Assembly: GCA_024516155.1 (NCBI GenBank)
Contig: JAJJXM010000029.1
Coordinates: 62,001-126,000, forward strand
From: Pyronema omphalodes
Taxonomy: Eukaryota > Ascomycota > Pezizomycetes > Pezizales > Pyronemataceae
Length of the DNA stretch: 64,000 nucleotides
Direction of reading: 5' to 3'
Shown: one piece after another, positions 23,867 through 36,322 of the stretch
Layout: each line of letters opens with the position of its first letter
Position numbering within the stretch: position 1 is the stretch's first letter
Translations under genes and position numbers: made by a program
Notes under the pieces: model-generated
What the model saw: the letters and a program-made list of their open reading frames with translations, nothing else
The model's database searches: none
What the model was told of the DNA's origin: nothing

Positions 23867-25784
23867 ATGACGACAGTCCGGGCTCTCACCAGTTTGAAAA
23901 AAGTCAACGGTACACTCGAGCTTGCTGGGAATATCGTAACATGGACACCCAGTGTAGTGGGGCCAGTGGCTCCGATCTCCATTCCCGCTGGCAGCATCGA
24001 AAGTGAGTCGCGTGCCCGTAAATTCTGCAGCTTCCAACTTTTTTTTTTCTCTCGATGAATCCTCTGACTTGGATCCCTCAGTGCGACTTAATCATAGCTA
24101 ATCATGAAATAATTTTATAGACTTACAAGCAACCCCAGCTACCTCCGCGAAAGTTATGATTAAAATCTTCTGTAAACTCCCGAATGCGGCCCCAGACGCA
24201 CCAACCGAAAGCTTCGTCTTTTCATTCGTCTCCCCCGCGGCACGTGAAGAAGCAGATATTATGAAAGATGCACTCGGAACTGCTATTTCGGCTGCTAAAG
24301 CTACTCCTTCCACTGCGGAATCCTCTGGTGCTGCCGCTGCTGCTGCTGCGCCTTCGGATTTCTGGAGCACGGCAAAATTACAGGGAGATATGGAACTGCA
24401 GATGAGCTTATTGAAAGCGGATCCAGCTTTGTCGAATACTTTTAAGGAGGCTGTTATGGAGGGTCCAATTACGAGTGAACAGTTTTGGAGTACGAGGACA
24501 CATCTACTACGCGCACATGCATTGGAAAAGGCACAACAGAGAGGACCACAGAATGTGCTGGCTGCGGTTAGATCTACGACTGTAGATGGACAAACGAGAA
24601 TATCGTTGTCGAGAGAGCAGATCAAAGAAATCTTTACGCAGCATCCATTGGTGAAGACGGTTTACGATGAAAATGTCCCCAGAGTTACGGAGGACCAATT
24701 TTGGAGTCGATTCTTTTTGAGTAGGCTTTTTAAAAAGCTTAAAGGAGATAAGCTACTGCCTAGTGATACGAACGATAATATTTTTGATCGGTATTTGACG
24801 AGGGATAGTGATGGGACAGAAAGAACGACGACTGGTGGACCGAGAAAAAAGCGGAAGATTGATGTTCCTTTGACTATCGATTTGGCAGGAAATGAAATGG
24901 ATGTGACTAGAGGAAAAGGAAACGCCCCGGATTTAACTATGCGACCTTCGGCAGTCGAAAACGTACCAATTATTCATACTCTCAATTCTCTCTCGGCAAA
25001 GCTACTTGATCTCGTTGCACCAGCCGACCCTACCAGAGACCAGAATACGGATGAAACCTACGCGGCTGGTATAACACTTGCGGATCTTGTAGGGGATGAC
25101 GAAGAAGCTAGAATAATGCTCAACATCCAAGACCAGCGTCAATTCTTTTCTTCCAGCAACGCACCAGAGGAGACAAGATTTGCAGGACTAGATGCAGCTA
25201 CGGTTCTTGAAGATCTTCGAAGTCAGTTAGGAGATAGTGATTTTTCTATTGCCTCTCTTCTTCCAGCCGCAGATGAAGATAACGACCCCGACGATCCAAA
25301 CCCCAGTGGATCATTCCATCTCGCCACCTCACAAATCACCAAAACAATCGCCAGCTCATCTCTCCTATCACCCTCCTCCCTCTCCATCTCAACTCTACCC
25401 CCAGCTGTCCTCACCTCTTTAACCTCCGTCCATTCCACCACCCTAGAATTCCTCCGACATTTCTGGACTACCTTTTTATCCGCGCCGACCTCCCCAACTC
25501 CCGCACCGGCAAACTTGATAAAGTTAGCAAACACATTAAAAAACTGTAAAGCACGCATAGAAGCAGTTGCGAAACTTGCAGAGGAACAAAGAACTATAGA
25601 AATGGCAAATAGAAAAAAGGTCCTACAGGAAGAATATAAGAGGACTGGAATCAAACCTAGGAAAAGAGATCTAGAAGTAGGAGGTGGAAGAAAAGTCGTC
25701 GAAGAGCTACTAAAGCCCTTGGAAAGAGCTGTTGAGAAATCGTTGGCCGCTTGGGAGGAGGCCACAAAGGAGGAAACTGAGTAG
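23867..25784 (+). CDS. TFB1: TFIIH core subunit Tfb1/p62
   Basis: Subunit of the general transcription and nucleotide-excision-repair factor TFIIH. Two exons, 23867-24002 and 24121-25784, with a 118-bp intron; product 599 aa. The N-terminus (about 1-115) reads as the Tfb1 PH-like domain, including LKKVNGTLELAGNIVTW, SAKVMIKIFCKLPN and SFVFSFVSPAAREEADIMKD. Two BSD-type domains follow: DFWSTAKLQGDMELQMSLLK with ITSEQFWSTR (about residues 125-180), and ISLSREQIKEIF with RVTEDQFWSRFFLSRLFKKL (about 207-257). A basic RKKRKID cluster follows. The C-terminal third contains LRHFWTTFLS and a Lys/Glu-rich helical end, as in fungal Tfb1. The ATG is the first in frame; the frame is open further upstream only to non-ATG codons. 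Confidence 0.93.
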
Positions 25785-27035
25785 CATAAGATTAACACGA
25801 AGAATAAGATAATGCTTTGGTTTCTATATTCTGATTGGAGTTGTAATGGAAATATTCTTTTAGCGTTAGCGTGTTATTGAATTCTTTGTAACATAAAGGT
25901 ATTATAGAGATAAGATAAACCTGGAAATTGGTTTGGTTAAAGGAAAATATTACGTTATTCATGATACAAAAATAATTTTTGAGAAAAGGAAGCTTAGAAG
26001 GAAGGCAGTTCAAAAACATACTAACGTATTTGGCGACCGGCTACTACAATATGTACTACTACTACCTAACACAATACAACACAACACAGCTTATTATCCC
26101 TAAAATAATCCTTAAAACCAACAGCAACAGTAAAAATAATAGTAATAGTAACAGTAATAGTAATCGTAATAGAAATAATAATAGGAATAGTAATAGGAAC
26201 AGTAATAGTAACAGTAACCGCAATAGTACAAGCTTCCTACACCGACTTACAACTTACTGATTATACTCCCTTGAATAAAATGAACAGGATAAATAAATAA
26301 ATAAACAACCCTGTAGCGCTACCTCTTAAAGTGTAAAGTATAAACCAACTAACCAAAAAATAAACGAGACACTCTCACAATCCCATATACAATCCCATAT
26401 ACAATCCTTCGTTGTAAGAGCCCGGATCCTAACGTATCCTCTACTATATCCCCTACCGTACCTCGAATCTCCTATCCGCTACCATCATTTTCCAACGTAA
26501 AAGCAGACATAAAGATATCACGATCGCCACATCCTTCGGCAAAAAATAAGAAACAGAGAAATTCATCATTTATATACACCTTTTGAGGTCATCACTCATC
26601 ACTCATCACTCATCAAAAGCTCAAGATACCGAAAACTGGAATACGTTCTATGGACATTGGAAGGGATAAGGTATAAAGAATAATAAATAGTGCTTTTTAC
26701 TCTGAGATGTTGAGATTTTGAGAAGATATATAATTGCTTTCCGGAACAACAAATTTCACTTACATAAGATTAATCAAGTCTTACGAGTAATCTTACAAGT
26801 TACAAGTAACGAAATTTTAATTCCAGTATTTATATAAAATTCTAATACAAGGCGGGAGAGTTATCACTTATATCTTAAATCCAATTATTTCTACGGGCGT
26901 TGATTCAAGCACATCAGTGTCCTCAGTGACGGCTGATATGATGGAGAACCGGTCACGGCACTGATGGAAGACTGCTTCTTCGGCCGTTACCTTAGGTTCC
27001 GCAAATCATCCATGCAGATTCTATGCCGGAGCGTC
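25785..27035. other. Intergenic: TFB1 3' flank
   Basis: AT-rich, with an AGT/AAT trinucleotide array near 26119-26230, a CCATATACAAT duplication near 26385-26405 and a CATCACT triplication near 26592-26615. No gene seen. Confidence 0.5.
26119..26230. repeat. Imperfect AGT/AAT/AAC trinucleotide array
   Basis: A run of interleaved AGT, AAT, AAC and CGT triplets that opens an Asn/Ser/Arg homopolymer-like frame with no biological support. Confidence 0.85.
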
Positions 27036-27485
27036 TCAAGTGATGGAGTCCATGTTGATTTCAGGGAACTTCGCCTTCACGGATTTGACCAACACCGTCG
27101 TGATGTGGTAGACTTCCCCGTGTGTGAACTGGCGGAAGGGTTTGACTAACGCCTTCCTCTCTTTAATGCACTCTTGCCGGATGAACTGCCGGACTGCCTG
27201 CATGAGATCCTTCTTGGTAATCCCCATTAATCACCACAAGATGTCTGCTGTTCCCTTGTAGAGTTGCACAGCGGTGAAGCTGTGGGCTGGTAGAGTTGTC
27301 GTTGTTGGCTCGGCTGGACTATCGACGGGCACCTGGGAAGGAAGGGGGGGAGGGAACGAATAGGAAGGAGTTGCCCGGGAGAAGGCGAGCTCGGTCATAG
27401 TCGGAGCACCTGCGTTCGTCAGAAAATCAGTCTTATTCGGGATAAACGGAGAGCTAGATTTCAATGAACCTTCAATCGGGTGCAT
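27036..27485 (-). pseudogene. Two abutting reading frames of unknown origin, possibly one broken gene
   Basis: On the minus strand an 84-codon ATG frame (27485-27231) ends in TGA three bases before the ATG of a second 63-codon frame (27227-27036). The first is Ser/Pro/Thr-rich. The second is helical and charged, with KKDLMQAVRQFIRQECIKER and FTHGEVYHITTVLVKSVKAK. The two are in different frames, so either this is one gene broken by indels or they are unrelated. I do not recognise the family. The Copia Gag-like fragment lies just upstream on the same strand. Confidence 0.25.
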
Positions 27486-27727
27486 GCGAACTCGGTCCCT
27501 CGGTGACCGTTATGTGGCATCGTACGAAAGTACTTTTTTTTGTATTTTTTTATTTTATTTCATACACGCATCTAACCGTAAGGTTATGGCGAAAGCTATC
27601 TACTTACAGTACATTGCTAACTGTCAAGTGTTACCTCGACAATTACCGGGAACGCCCCGGAGCGGTCATTCTTTCTTCAGGTTGTAGCCCCCCTCATGTC
27701 TTTCGTTCTCCATTTCTGTCCTTCTCA

Positions 27728-28024
27728 TCACTGTATCCTTGAGCCCTGTTCGCTCTGCGTACGAAAGTACTGCGTAGCCGAAATGTGTTCTTGTATCATG
27801 TCTGAACATGATTCAATAATCATCAGACGAGCCTCCTTGGCTCTCACATCCCAATTCTTTCTTGCGTGGTGGTGTTCGGGACGCAACTCGGTTCCAAGAA
27901 CAATGTTCATGGCTTCAATAGAGTCGATGAAGGGGATAATACGTCGACGCCATGCAGAGTAATTACCAGAGCCGAGCTTCTGGGAGCTCGCGCCTTTCTT
28001 AGAGTTGACGTAAAGATCCGTCAT
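27728..28024 (-). pseudogene. Ty1/Copia-type Gag fragment
   Basis: A 98-codon minus-strand frame contains the start of a Copia Gag/UBN2-type domain: KLGSGNYSAWRRRIIPFIDS, then IVLGTELRPE, KNWDVRAKEARLMIIESC and SDMIQEHISATQ. The pattern of LxGxNYxxW followed by G-E-P and a WD motif is characteristic. The frame stops soon after and lacks the zinc knuckle and Pol regions, so it is a truncated relic. No long terminal repeats were found beside it. Confidence 0.65.
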
Positions 28025-28349
28025 TGCGTTAGGGTCGGAGTGAAGGAAAACGCTGTGTGGGAATCGAAGAGGACAGCAAGGAAAAGCATTAAAAATTTAG
28101 TATTAAGATTCAAAATAGAATTCCATAAACGTGAAAGTATAGAAAGGAAGTGCAGAAGCACGCGGGCTTATAACCTGTCGAAAGACGAAACAGGCACGAG
28201 AGAGAGGAACTTGGAGGTGGAGACGGAACGATATGTTATTGAGGGTAGTAAACAGAAACACAGAACGAGAAACGAGCAAAGAACTAAGGAAGCACACTGG
28301 CAAATCCTAACTCACACCGGCCACAGGCGCTACTTCCAACATTCTTTAT

Positions 28350-28574
28350 TTAGTCGATGTATGTTGAGCGCCTCTTGTTTGCGAACTTTACCTCTTTTTC
28401 GTATGGACTATCGATCCATTCCATTCCCTCGGGGAGTTCCATGAAGATATTTTCGTTGTCGATCTTCGGATTGAAACAAGATTGCATTCTCAGTAGAATA
28501 TCAACTCTACCGTAGTCTGTAGGTACCACCAAATCAAAAAAGTAATTCCAGATTTGGATAATAAGAAAAGACAA
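28350..28574 (-). pseudogene. Ty1/Copia-type reverse transcriptase fragment
   Basis: Minus-strand frame with the segment NPKIDNENIFMELPEGMEW, which matches the Copia RVT_2 signature (D-V-x-x-A-F-L-N-P-x-I-D-E-E-I-Y-M-x-x-P-E-G). It starts only from a non-ATG codon and stops shortly after, so it is a relic. It lies 5' of the Gag fragment on the same strand, the reverse of the order in an intact element, so the two come from different insertions or a rearrangement. Confidence 0.6.
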
Positions 28575-28879
28575 AAAAAGGTCCTAATTCCAAAGTTGGA
28601 TAAATAACAAAGAATAAACGATATATAATCAATAGTAAATTCTAAAGTTGAAAGTGGTACGCGGTACCTGAGACATCATGGAAGAATCGAACCCCGGGAA
28701 TCGACGTCAACGAAGAATCGAAACGGGAACTGGAAAAAAAAGGCCAAGTGGCTTCAAATATCAAACATAAAGCCCAGTGGCCTATGATCTGTAGCATGCG
28801 GTTCGAGTCTTTGATCAAGAGAAGAACCGGCGGAAAGGGGGTTCGAGACGTAGAGAACTGGAGTAGTCACACAGGTGTA

Positions 28880-29190
28880 TGGAAGAAAGTTGAAGATGCG
28901 TAGACAAAATTTGACAATGCGTAGAGAAAGTTGAGCATACGTAGAGCTAGAGGGATGTCAGAGATATAGACGCGTAAAGGACTCAGGAATGACTGACATG
29001 CATCGAGGACTGGCAGAGACAGAGTTGCGTAGACGAGAATCGATGAGGTGTAGAGAAATGACGATACATAAAGAAATGATAATGCTAATTATGCGTAGAG
29101 ATGGAAGAATGATAGTGTTGCATAGATCTGAAGGAGTGTCAGAGATAGAGATGCGTAACTGAATGCCAGGGATAGTGACGCATAGAAAAA
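28880..29190. repeat. Degenerate GCGTAGAGA minisatellite
   Basis: The words GCGTAGA, CGTAGAG, GTGTAGAGA and CATAGA recur about a dozen times with irregular spacing, interleaved with TCAGAGATA and AATGATA. It looks like an old array eroded by mutation. Confidence 0.5.
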
Positions 29191-29561
29191 CGGCAATGAT
29201 AATGGAATATGAAGGAATATTTACTATCGAGCTTCGAGCATCGAGATTCAAGGCTTAAGTACGGTGACATAAAGCATCTATCATCCTCCACCACAGCTAC
29301 TGCCGCCGCCGCCATCATTCACCACCGTATTTTTTCAGGAACAAGGTATCAGGTCGAGTATTTATTAATTACATCGGATACTATACAGGATTTCCCCATC
29401 AAGACATCGAAATATCCAAGGTACCCCCATCACTTAATATTATTCAATACATCTCTCCCTTGGGTCCATTCTGCCGCACCTGCCACACCTGCCGCACCTG
29501 CCACATGTGCCGCAACAAAGGTTTTTCAAAAACCAATTTTTCCCACCGTGATTTTCCTCAG

Positions 29562-29738
29562 TCATAAACCGAACTTCAATTTCCTCTTCATCTGAAATTC
29601 TTCAAGCGTATCTTCAACCGCAGCAATCAAGCGCATCAACAAGCATGCCAGTAACGTCAATTCAGCCACTACTGCTCCAATCACGTGACCTCCAGGTTCT
29701 CTTATCCTCCCACCAGAATCTTCAGAGGGGTCGTTCAT
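29562..29738 (-). CDS. Possible small membrane protein (58 aa)
   Basis: An ATG frame with a hydrophilic N-terminus (MNDPSEDSGGRIREPGG), a hydrophobic helix of about 20 residues (VIGAVVAELTLLACLLMRLI) and a charged C-terminus (EEFQMKRKLKF). The composition is plausible for a small single-pass protein, and the same frame stays open upstream without another strong ATG. I recognise no family; chance is a real alternative. Confidence 0.25.
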   Translation of the reverse strand: MNDPSEDSGGRIREPGGHVIGAVVAELTLLACLLMRLIAAVEDTLEEFQMKRKLKFGL

Positions 29739-30541
29739 AACTGCGCGGTGAAGGGCCTCACGTCTGTATTTCAACTTCGAAAAAAAAAAAACGCTCCGAA
29801 CAAACTTCCTCGCAGCCGGTGCGGCGGCATGGATCAAAGCGAGGGGTATATTGCATAGAAACCGGCGCCCTTTTGGGGGTATCTTGGGTATTTCCATGTC
29901 TGGGCGGGGGCATCCTGTATAATTTCCGTCATTACATACATGTAGTAACTACCCTACCCTGCCGTGTAAGAGGTGGAAGCGAGGATGAGGGGCGGTTGGA
30001 AAATGCTTATCGAGTGTTCTGTAATGTAATTGTCAATCATATCATGTCTCTCCGGCATCTGCGCTTAATGGTATCATATCATAGCATATGACATACTATC
30101 ATACCCCGTAATCTGGCTTATCTGGATTTACTAGTTAAATTGTATCGTATCACTGAGGAATCAGTGATGAAAAGACTGTAGCTCGGCGTCGATCATATAA
30201 TATCACACCTGATGATGCCCCCCTCCCCCTCCCCATCTCCCCCATCATATGACATCACGGAAAAATCAGAGGAACCACAAGTAAATAGAATAGTTTTGAA
30301 TAATATTCCCTCATCTGCCATACTTTTATGGTTACAAATAGCGACTCGATACAGTAGCCCTAAATCATCTGTCCAAACATTACATTACATCTCTAGGTAT
30401 CCGTCCACTCATTTTGCATTTTGGGGTTTCCATCCGTATGCTTTGCAACGACCCGAGTATCATCGTATTACCAATAGCCAAAGCCCTCATTGAAAAGGGG
30501 GAAAAACGAAGAAAGAAAAAAAAAAAACACATTACGCCAAG

Positions 30542-33500
30542 CTACTCCTTAATCACCGTCAACGCCGGTACCGCAAACCGATAAGGTTTGGTAGCTCCCT
30601 TAGGATTCTTCTGATCAATCTCCATTTGCAGAGTAACCTGCAAACCATCTCGCATCAACTCTTCTTTATCAACTTCAACCCTGCTACTGCTAATACCGTC
30701 ATAATGTGCGTCAAATTCCTGCTCTGGTGGATCAACCTTGGACTTTCCAAAGGTTGCCTTGCGTATCTTGGAAAACTTGCCATCCTTTAGAGGCTTGAGC
30801 TCTAATTCTGCGTTTTCTGCGCTGGGATCATGTGGAGTAATAATGCAGTAGTTCCGGCGGGGCAGAAGGCGCTTGTTGTTTCGTGGTGTGTCATCAACGT
30901 CCGTCTCAAATATGGGATACATGTCTTCATCCGTGTCAAGGTCAAGGTGGTGAATCTTGTTACGCTTGTTGAGGATATCGGCCATGGCGTTCGGAGGAGG
31001 AGTGTTGACAATTGCCGAGGAAATGATATTCGGCATGTAGCGGTGGTCGTTGACTTTGGAAATCTTCAGCTTGGGGTTGGACATGAATTGTCCAATTCCC
31101 GCAAGATGTACGTCACCACTAGAAATACTTAGCGCCTCACTCTAAGACAATGACTTCCGAACTGACTTACCCAAGAATAGTCACACGAACGGAGTGTCGT
31201 TGGGAAAAGTTTTGCAACTCCTTAATAAACCAATTCCGCTCCTGCTTGTGATTCTTTGCAGTCCAGTGATCGTCCAAATCATCCAAAAGCTCGACACCAC
31301 CTGCAAAAGTTAGCTGGATTTTCGAACAAACACAACACCAACTTACCATCAAAGTTGTTGATAAACCCGCCAAGAATTCCCATACGTCCCAACGCTTTAA
31401 TAGGATCCATGATTCTCGAAGTCAAAATATTCTCGAGCCACACAAGACGAGGATAAGCAATTGGTACACCCAAGAGAACGATCAAATGCTTTGTTTCACC
31501 GGGCACCATTTCCTTGTCAAGTCGGTCAAACACCTTAGCGTAGGTTCCAGCTGACACAACCATGTCTCTCTGTGATACATGTCAGCATTCAGTGTCATGT
31601 CACTCAGGGAAGAAGTCCTACCATTCTCTCCGTTCTGCAGTCCAAACCAAGCAATGCAACCGAACGCCCAAGAAACATGAAAATACTGCGATTCCTTTCG
31701 GTAATGTACGGACCCTGTTCACCGAGCAACCAACTGGGTTCATGCTCTTCCTGCTCTTGTACGGTACTCTGATGTTGGAAAAGCATGTAATATTTCATCG
31801 CAATAGCGCCAAGACCGGTAAACACTGGGCAGCGGTTAAAGTGATTAGGGTAAGATCCGAATCCATCAATGATGTCATGGTCTAGAACAATTAGTTTTCA
31901 TTTTATGCAAGGGACCGTAGGCTCATACCATCCCAGATATTGACCATAGGAATCTGACAATTGGCCACGCCGAATTTTCCTTGTGCAAACCAGAAGCCTT
32001 GAAAAATTAGCAATGCGGAGATTAAGTAAGGGATGCAACATACTGTATCTATCAAGGTAAAAAGACTCCAATTCCGCTGCCATTTCAGCAGTAAAATCAT
32101 GACCCGACTTGTGGAAAGGCGTTTTAATAGAAAGCCAATCACGGAAATGAGTCGTCTGTTTAGAAACAGCGTCATTGTAAACTGCAGTCCTGTTAGCGAA
32201 TAGCGACATGTAAGAGCACTGTATAACTGACTCTGATCACCACCTCCGATCATCACATGGAACGGCTTCTTTTTGTGTTTCTCCAAGACATCATTCCATA
32301 ACGGATCCGGTCCACTGAAATCAGCGGGATTCACACTAAGACTAAACCCATTGCAACTGTGGAACATGATATTCATAGTTTGGCCAACTGCCGGTATCCA
32401 GAAATGAATTGGATTTCCTCCGTTTATTCGATAAGCAATTTTGGCTTCGACATCACACATCTCGACCTCAATGTTGAAACGCCAGAAAGTAACACCGTGC
32501 TCAGCATGCAGTAACATAGCCTCGACCTCTCGATACTTGCCTTCCCCACTTCGTACTTTGTGGGTTCCATCGGCATAACATAGACGAAGATATGGAGCTG
32601 GGTTATATGTTGACCGCTTATCCTCGCAAACAATCATAACTGAGCCTCTCCATGTTTCTCTTCCGCCACCAGAGGAACCAGAGGGAGCATCGTCACGTCT
32701 CAAACCAGTATAACGTAGCAACGGACCACACTTCACATACAATGGGGGTGAAAATTTTGCTGGGTCTTCTACCTCACGAGGCTTGATAGCTCGGATGTAA
32801 GATCTGATCAGCTCATCCTCTCTCTCCTCTTTGGTATGCGGTGCTTGAAGATGGTCGGGATGGTGGTGATGAGAGGGGTGTTCCGGGTCGTGTTCATGGT
32901 GAATATGATGGTGATGATGGTGGTGGCGGTCCCCATTCTTTGCTCCAGCATCATCTGTTGGGCCATCAACAGAAGAAGGAAAGTTCAATTCCTCGGAACG
33001 GCGCTTAGATTTGCGTGGAACACCATTTGTGCCAGTTGAAGGGCCTCTGGAATCCCACTCATGATTCAAATTGCCCCTGCGTTCTTTGCCCTTTTTGTCC
33101 TTAACATCATCCACCGGAGGTCCTTCAGCATTCATATCCTCCAGACGTAGTCGTGCAACTTGATCGGTGAATCCTGCTCCCACATGTTCCGTAGGAATAT
33201 TGACATAACCGGAACCTTCGTGGTTTTGTTTATTCCGATGTCTGAAGTGGTGTAGATGTCTAGTCCTCACCTTATTGTTGGACTCGATAGCTGTACGGTT
33301 GATTGGTGCTCTCTGATATGTTGGTTGGGGTTTCTTGAAGTTTTCTGCCCCAGATGCAGTCTTGTAGTACTTGGCTCTATCTGGTATCTTGCTGTCTTCC
33401 TCGTCCGTGTGCTTGCTGCGGTGGAAGAGGTGAGGCATCTCGAGATGGTAGTCGTGGATGTGACTGTGATGGTGATTGGAAGAGGATCTGCCTTTGGGAC

Positions 33501-34011
33501 TTCTGTTGTTATTGGTTGTGTCCTGAGATTGATCTCCAAGATCTACAGGAGGCTTGCGTATAGGGGAGGTTGGACTAGTAAGTGGTCTTCGATTTTGACT
33601 TTCTTTCCGTCTACTAAGAGATCTGGCTATACCTTCGGCATCTGCTTCACCCTGGGTGATATTTCTAAGTTCAAGCTCAAGCTTCTGAAGCGGTGATCTG
33701 TCGTGTGCAAAATCAATAGAACCTGGCAATGCAGGAGAGACAGTATTAGATGATGTAGAGGGTCTTCTTTTGGTGGCAGAGGCGGATAGAGATACAGTTC
33801 TGGCTGGAGTGGGACGAGACAAAGGAGCAGACGAGTTGATGTGTTGGGACGTAGGAGTTGAGGTAATGGCAGCTCCACCCACCGCAGCTGGCATCAGACC
33901 TGACCGAAGCACACCCTCCATTATTACACCTCTACCTCCGGCCGTAGCAGAACCGAAGCTACCCTTCCTGCCGCCATGACGACTGCGTGGAGGCACCGGT
34001 AGTGTGTCCAT
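30542..34011 (-). CDS. PhoD-like phosphatase, fungal long form
   Basis: Metallophosphatase of the PhoD/alkaline phosphatase D type, related to S. cerevisiae YGR266W as I remember it. Seven minus-strand exons: 34011-32232, 32181-32044, 31997-31929, 31881-31622, 31569-31347, 31300-31171, 31118-30542; all junctions are GT-AG and the frame is kept, giving 1058 aa. Residues 1-430 are low-complexity Ser/Pro/Arg-rich with a His-rich run near 357-385. The catalytic part carries the metal-site motifs in order: MIGGGDQIY (Asp592), WDDHDIIDGFGSYP (662-665 and on) and GGDVHLAGIGQF (867-871). Conserved neighbours include FMFLGRSVALLGLDCRTERM and RIMDPIKALGRM. The long N-terminus is probably regulatory. 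The frame stays open for 45 codons upstream of the chosen ATG, so an upstream start is possible. Confidence 0.88.
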
Positions 34012-35248
34012 ACGCTTAGAATCCAGCTTTTCAGATGACGTGCGACACGCTCTTCCGCCGGGATTGAGATCTGGTGCCTGAGGGGTGTTTTGTCTTGCGA
34101 CACTCGCTGTGTGTGGGCCGCGGGAATTGAGCGTAACGGTCGCTTCACTGGCGGAAGCTTCCCAGGTGCAGATGATGCCTGTTTACGGACGGAGGTGCTG
34201 CTGGGGCTGGGTATGTAGGATCTTTTGCCCGGGGCGCTCGTTAAAGCAAGGCGATATCACCGATATCGATATCAGATAGAGTGGAATGAACCGCGACTGT
34301 GGCTGCCGAAAAAGATCTGTAGACGCGCAATTCGACAACGACGGCGACAGCGACAGCGACACTAGGAGAAGGAAGCTGCGACCTCGTTCCCTACGACTTT
34401 CTGACAAGAAAAAAAACAGACACACAATCAGCGATCCAGCCTCACGGCAGCAGGAGAGGGTTTCAGCAGCGGCTGGCTAAGGGTACCAAGGAAGGACTTT
34501 GAGTTGAGATTCACCTCTCTACCGTGGAGCTATTGCACTTGGCTCCCAGCCGATGACGAAAGAGAGTCAATATGGGGTGCCTTGATGGTGATGGTAGTGT
34601 AGCACCACACAGAAAAATGTCTCGTGAACGACGATGAGCTTGATCTGTCTGTCTGTAATTCTTCTCTCCTGAGCGCTGGCTGCTTCTGTTTTGTTTGGAT
34701 GAACGAGTGTCTCATAAGATGTCTCATATGGGTTATTGTCGCCTCCCAACTTTACCGCTGACCATGATGTCCCCACCTGCAGCTGAAAGAGCGTCGCCTC
34801 ATCGCATATTAAGCCTAGTGGCGGGTTTTCCAAAGTCGGCGCAAGTGCTAGCAGAACGAACAAGGTAACGGAAGACAAGTGTGAGATCTGCGAGGATCTA
34901 AGGAGGCTTCAAAAGATTTGTTCTACGCTTGCGGATTTGGGGGGAAGGGGGTTGAGTAGGAGTAGCATCTGCGAGCGTTTCTTCATTACTGTTCGCGATA
35001 ACAACTAATATTTGAATCCTTGAAGATTATGAAAAACACTTGATGTCTCTCCTTACGCCTTGATGAATCCAGTTTTCGACAACGTTATGTATCACTCATA
35101 ACACCGTACATATAACTGGGACAGGATGATTTCTCAAGATCGGAATGGAAAGAGTGTCAAGGTCAGCGTCGGGATATGATATGATGCGGATGCCACGCTG
35201 CACGCATCGTAGCATCGTAGCATCTGCAAAGTAAAAAAAAAAAAAATA
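34012..35248. other. Intergenic: PhoD-like gene upstream region
   Basis: Contains CGATATCGATATC near 34255-34275 and a CGACAG repeat near 34335-34360. A minus-strand frame at 34567-34878 looks secretory at its N-terminus but starts only from TTG and is rejected. No gene is called. Confidence 0.45.
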
Positions 35249-35614
35249 CAGTCGACTCGGTCTATAAGGGTACGCCGGGACCGAAAGGGTGTACCCTTAT
35301 ATGATGTATATTCTTAAAAACCGAGGGGCTTGGCACGAGTGATTGATCGAGATGCACAGAGCTGGGGTAGTGCGGAGGTAAGTGGAGTCCTAGCGCCACA
35401 CAAATTGCACCATAGCCACACAAATTGCACTATAGCCACATCACCAGCTGCCCCACTGTATAAGGGTACCATACAAATTTTCGGCATTTTCATAAGGATA
35501 TTCTAGTACACTGTGATACCCTTAATTGCCATACAAAAACCGTCGGGACCGCGGCAGGTACCCTTCTACAGTGGGTATTCTTATAGATAGTATCCTTATA
35601 ACCCGAGTCGACTG
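35249..35614. mobile_element. MITE with pogo-like inverted repeats, TA-flanked
   Basis: A 366-bp element. Both ends read CAGTCGACTCGG inwards, continue as an imperfect inverted repeat (TATAAGG) and are flanked by TA. Inside, GGGTAC and TATAAGGGTAC words recur in both orientations, and CCACACAAATTGCAC occurs twice. No coding capacity. The TA duplication and CAGT start are typical of Tc1/mariner-pogo non-autonomous elements. Confidence 0.85.
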
Positions 35615-36322
35615 TAAAGAAATTTCGATCGGATCGGCATTCTGCGTGCTGCGTGCGTGCAAATCAGGGCACCCACCCGGCATCAATCGTCGTCAGCTCT
35701 GTTCCATATCGACGAAATAAACCCTGAAATCAAGCCAATCCAAGCCAAGCATTTCAACCATGTCCAAGTCCAAGTCCGAAAAGTTTAATAAAATTCCATT
35801 CAGCTAGGTTATAGGGTTTTCTTGAGAACTGTTTATCGGCGAAGGAAAATAATTACATAGAAGTCATCTGAGAACCCCTCAAAGAATGGATCCAATCCCT
35901 CAAATAACTGTTGAAAAGTACGTTGAAAGGGTGTTGACGAGTAAGACAAGCAAGATGACGATAAGCAAGAAACAGTGCCATCTCAGGTACAGTGGAACGC
36001 ACGGCGCACGCTTGGAAGTTAGAACCATCTTTTCGCGGCTAGACAGATAAATCTTAGCGCGTACCACTAGACTAATCTAGCTCTCTCGGGTAATTTGGCG
36101 CGATGATCATCAACATCCACCAGCGACAACGAAGCGGCGCTAACGTAATATATTCATCACTCGAAGTGTGCTTGAAGTACGCCGCATCACATATGATTCG
36201 AATATAGCAATAGCAATGAAACAACCACGGCTTCGAATAAAATGTTTTATGAGGAAAAGTAATGGATTGACTTGAAAGGGTCGATGATGATTGATTTGTA
36301 ACCATGATTAAAGAAAAAGATA
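35615..36322. other. Intergenic between two MITEs
   Basis: No gene or notable repeat seen apart from an AAGTCCAAGTCC duplication near 35763-35776. Confidence 0.45.

Larger units (their letters stand above)
28575..30541. other. Intergenic: decayed minisatellite and PhoD gene 3' flank
   Basis: Between about 28880 and 29190 there is a degenerate array of a GCGTAGAGA-like unit with variable spacers. Downstream are an isolated 58-codon frame (29562-29738) and AT-rich sequence. No confident gene. Confidence 0.45.

Noticed and set aside
28675..28700. T-loop-like GGGGTTCGATTC on the minus strand
   Set aside because: No T-stem partner, no box A upstream and no cloverleaf.
34567..34878. Minus-strand frame resembling a small secreted protein
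   Set aside because: It starts from TTG, contains no ATG before its stop and has no recognised motif.
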